Assembly (NCBI GenBank): GCA_963813495.1
Contig: CAWEZC010000011.1
Location: 558,001-622,000 of the forward strand
DNA: 64,000 nucleotides
Direction of reading: 5' to 3'
DNA from: JACVRW01 sp963813495
Lineage (GTDB): Bacteria > Actinomycetota > Thermoleophilia > Solirubrobacterales > Thermoleophilaceae
Under the pieces are notes generated by a model. It did no database searches. It saw only the letters and a list, made by a program, of their open reading frames with translations, and was not told where the DNA came from. This document shows, in pieces, positions 62,168-64,000 of the stretch (its first letter is position 1; each line of letters starts with the position of its first letter). Position numbers and translations under genes: made by a program.

Positions 62168-63562
62168 TCAGTTCTTCTGAGGTATCAGCATGTCCGTGAG
62201 CTCGAAGCGCTCCCCTCGAGCGGGCAGGGGCGGAACCCAGTCCGGGTCGAGCGCCCGGTACGAGGCCGGGTCGGCGTCCATGATGCCGATCAGCACTTCG
62301 GCCACGATCCGGCCGCCGACGGGCCCCAGCTGGTCGCCGTCGCCGCGCAAGTCCGCCTCGCGCAGGATGTAGAGCCAGAGAGGGGTCTCGGCGGACCATC
62401 CCGCCGGTCCCAGGCTGGTCTCGCTTGCACTGAGCGGCGTCTCGCCCATGGCGCGCGCGACGCTCTCCCCCGAAGGCAGGCCGTAGGCGTGCCCGCGCTG
62501 GAGGTCGCGCCCCGCGAGCGAGCGGTAGGCCTCGACCTCCACCTCGCCCGTGATCGCCTGGGGCAACGCGATCAGGGAGGGGACGAGCTTGCCGTCGATC
62601 CGCTTCGCGCGCTGGGCCGGAGGCCGGCCCGGCACGTCGAACAGCCGCTCCCACTCGATCGCGCGCGCCTCGGGCACGGGCCGGAAGCCGAGCAGGTCGG
62701 GGAACAGGTGAAGGCGTCCGGAGCCCGAGTTCAGCTCGTAGTGCTCCCGCACCTGGCTGTGGCCGTAGCGGAAGGCGGCGTCGGCGAACTCGAGCGGGAT
62801 GCGCGGCACGGGCCCCGGTGTGTAGTGGCGCGGCCCTTCGGCCAGGATCTCATCGACCAGTTCGCGGCCGACCAGACGAGGCAGATAGTCGTTGACGATC
62901 ACCCACTGGTAGAGCCACGAGACCGTGCGCCGCGCTTCGTCGAATACGTCCGGCTCGGGCACGGCCTTGCCGCGAAGGTGGTCGACCACGCAGTTGTGCC
63001 ACCCGAGCATCGCCAGGTGGAGTTGCGAGACGAAGATGTGAACGTCGTTGCGCGGGTCGCCGATCAGCGCGATGCCCTCGCGGTTGCGAGGCAGGTCGGC
63101 CTCCTCTCCCGAGTCGTTGACGCCGAGGAGGAGCTTGGCCGGGTCGTCGCGCCGGTAGAGGTACGGGTTGCCGACCGGCCCGTCTCCGTAGATGCATTCG
63201 AGGTCGGCCCGCGGCGTACGGAAGTTGGCGGTGTGCTCCCCGGCGGCATGATGGACCAGCGGGCTGCGGTCGGCGGTGATGTCATGAGCGATGAGCTGGC
63301 CGAAGTAGGGCCAGCCGGCAGCCGTCTCGGTCGCGTCGTCGGACGGGTCGCCGGCGTCACAGAGGCCGCCGGTGGCTCCCATTCCGTGCAGGAGCGCCTC
63401 GTCGCTTTCGATCGGAGGGAGCTCGGGGAAGAGACGCTCGTACCTGTCTGCGGCGGGGGCCCCGTCGACGGGAGCGTCGACGGTGCGCGAAGGCGCGAGG
63501 CACTGGCCGCGGCCGACGCCGGGAGGGGCGCCGGGCGGCGGAGGCTGGGTCAGGGTCGCCAT
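62168..63562 (-). CDS. Animal heme peroxidase-family protein
   Basis: 464 residues. Distal heme motif YFGQLIAHDITAD (Gln, His93-Asp94) and proximal FADAAFRYGHSQVR (Arg265, His268), the two fingerprints of the animal (XPO/prostaglandin synthase-like) peroxidase superfamily. There is no obvious signal peptide, and a short Pro-rich leader precedes it. Bacterial members use peroxide to oxidise halides or organic substrates. The substrate here is unknown. The gene is convergent with the LAL regulator. Confidence 0.88.
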   Translation of the reverse strand: MATLTQPPPPGAPPGVGRGQCLAPSRTVDAPVDGAPAADRYERLFPELPPIESDEALLHGMGATGGLCDAGDPSDDATETAAGWPYFGQLIAHDITADRSPLVHHAAGEHTANFRTPRADLECIYGDGPVGNPYLYRRDDPAKLLLGVNDSGEEADLPRNREGIALIGDPRNDVHIFVSQLHLAMLGWHNCVVDHLRGKAVPEPDVFDEARRTVSWLYQWVIVNDYLPRLVGRELVDEILAEGPRHYTPGPVPRIPLEFADAAFRYGHSQVREHYELNSGSGRLHLFPDLLGFRPVPEARAIEWERLFDVPGRPPAQRAKRIDGKLVPSLIALPQAITGEVEVEAYRSLAGRDLQRGHAYGLPSGESVARAMGETPLSASETSLGPAGWSAETPLWLYILREADLRGDGDQLGPVGGRIVAEVLIGIMDADPASYRALDPDWVPPLPARGERFELTDMLIPQKN

Positions 63563-63603
63563 TGCCTGATGTTAGAGGGGAGCGAGCGCCGGCTCAGCAA
63601 GTC

Positions 63604-64000
63604 TCAGGGGCTGAACTCGCCCGAGCCACCACCTCCTCCACCTCCGCTGCCTGTCCCGGATCCCGCCGGCGCGAAGCCGCCAGGTTCTGCCGGTGCCTGG
63701 GGCAGCGCTGCCGGAACCGGAGCCGGTGCTGAAGCCATGGCGGCGCCCGGCCCCGCGCCGGCGCCGCCGGGCGCGAACTCGGTGGCCGGATCGGGTGGCG
63801 GCGGTGGCGCGGGAGCCGGCGCCGGCTCGGGTGCCGGAGCGGACATGGGTTGCGGGGCCGGCTGGGCCACGGCGGGCTGCTCGGTGGGCGGCGCGGGCGC
63901 CGCGTTCACCGCGACCTCCTCCTTCACCGGCTCGGCTCTCACCTCCGCAGCCGCTTCAGGACGCGGCGGCCCGGCATGCCCGGCGAGCTGGTCGATCGCG
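63604..64000 (-). CDS. C-terminal part of a Pro/Ala/Gly-rich protein (continues past the right edge)
   Basis: The reading frame is open to the window edge and ends at a TGA at 63604. The visible part reads AIDQLAGHAGPPRPEAAAEV, then low-complexity Pro/Ala (APAPEPAPAPAPPPPPDP) and a Gly/Ser tail ending GEFSP. An internal GTG at 63942 exists, but the upstream frame looks continuous, so I treat it as partial. Nothing identifies a function; extended tails of this kind are common in secreted or polymer-binding proteins. Confidence 0.45.
   Translation of the reverse strand, partial: AIDQLAGHAGPPRPEAAAEVRAEPVKEEVAVNAAPAPPTEQPAVAQPAPQPMSAPAPEPAPAPAPPPPPDPATEFAPGGAGAGPGAAMASAPAPVPAALPQAPAEPGGFAPAGSGTGSGGGGGGGSGEFSP

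Overview
The window looks like chromosomal DNA of a high-GC actinomycete-type bacterium (about 70% GC by eye; many GTG and some TTG starts; many 1-4 base overlaps between genes). The secreted Arg/Pro/Ala-rich proteins, the acyl-CoA carboxylase epsilon subunit, a two-subunit-type methylmalonyl-CoA mutase and the density of LuxR, TetR and sigma genes suggest Actinomycetota, most likely class Thermoleophilia (Solirubrobacterales). That placement is inference. I see no tRNA, rRNA, insertion sequence, integrase, prophage or CRISPR array, and no stretch over 300 bases without a gene.

Layout. 0-10 kb: succinyl-CoA ligase (sucCD), a HAD hydrolase, a metallo-beta-lactamase-fold protein, a zinc alcohol dehydrogenase, a DUF4442 hotdog protein, a DAO-type oxidoreductase, a biotin carboxylase/BCCP subunit and an exported TAP-like hydrolase. 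9.5-17.3 kb: a P450-TetR pair behind three overlapping palindromes, DAHP synthase (aroF), and an assimilatory sulfate reduction operon (sulfite reductase, APS reductase cysH, cysD, cysN). 17.4-27.7 kb: a frameshifted amidase, a DrrAB-type exporter, a lone ACC epsilon subunit, an ornithine cyclodeaminase-like protein, a DUF3352 lipoprotein, a frameshifted MFS transporter, a sigma factor fused to a ribbon-helix-helix domain and a C-terminal membrane helix, a conserved unknown protein and a phosphoesterase.

27.9-40.2 kb is a co-oriented envelope locus: a peptidoglycan-binding membrane protein with a LuxR regulator, a GT2-GtrA-HprK-like fusion, a GT39-like mannosyltransferase, a phospholipase C-like/GH99-like fusion, a metallophosphoesterase, an Ala/Arg/Pro-rich anchored protein and an Ig-like secreted protein. 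Several of its genes carry frameshifts. 40.2-50.8 kb: an RTX-repeat protein, acyl-CoA carboxylase beta, two sulfatase-fold proteins with Thr at the formylglycine position, an SRPBCC/acidic-repeat protein, a methyltransferase, the methylmalonyl-CoA mutase large subunit, a rhomboid protease and a MoaD-MoaE fusion. 50.9-64 kb: a PhoX-like protein, a TetR regulator, two GH31 glycosidases, an LPHTG protein, an ECF sigma factor, a large LuxR-type ATPase regulator, an animal-type heme peroxidase, and the tail of a Pro/Ala/Gly-rich protein.

Functionally, carboxylase alpha, beta and epsilon, the mutase and succinyl-CoA ligase together cover most of the propionyl-CoA to succinate route, although they lie tens of kb apart. 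The most novel-looking items are the membrane-tailed sigma-RHH protein, the envelope/glycan locus with its multidomain fusions, and the Thr-type sulfatase-fold pair.
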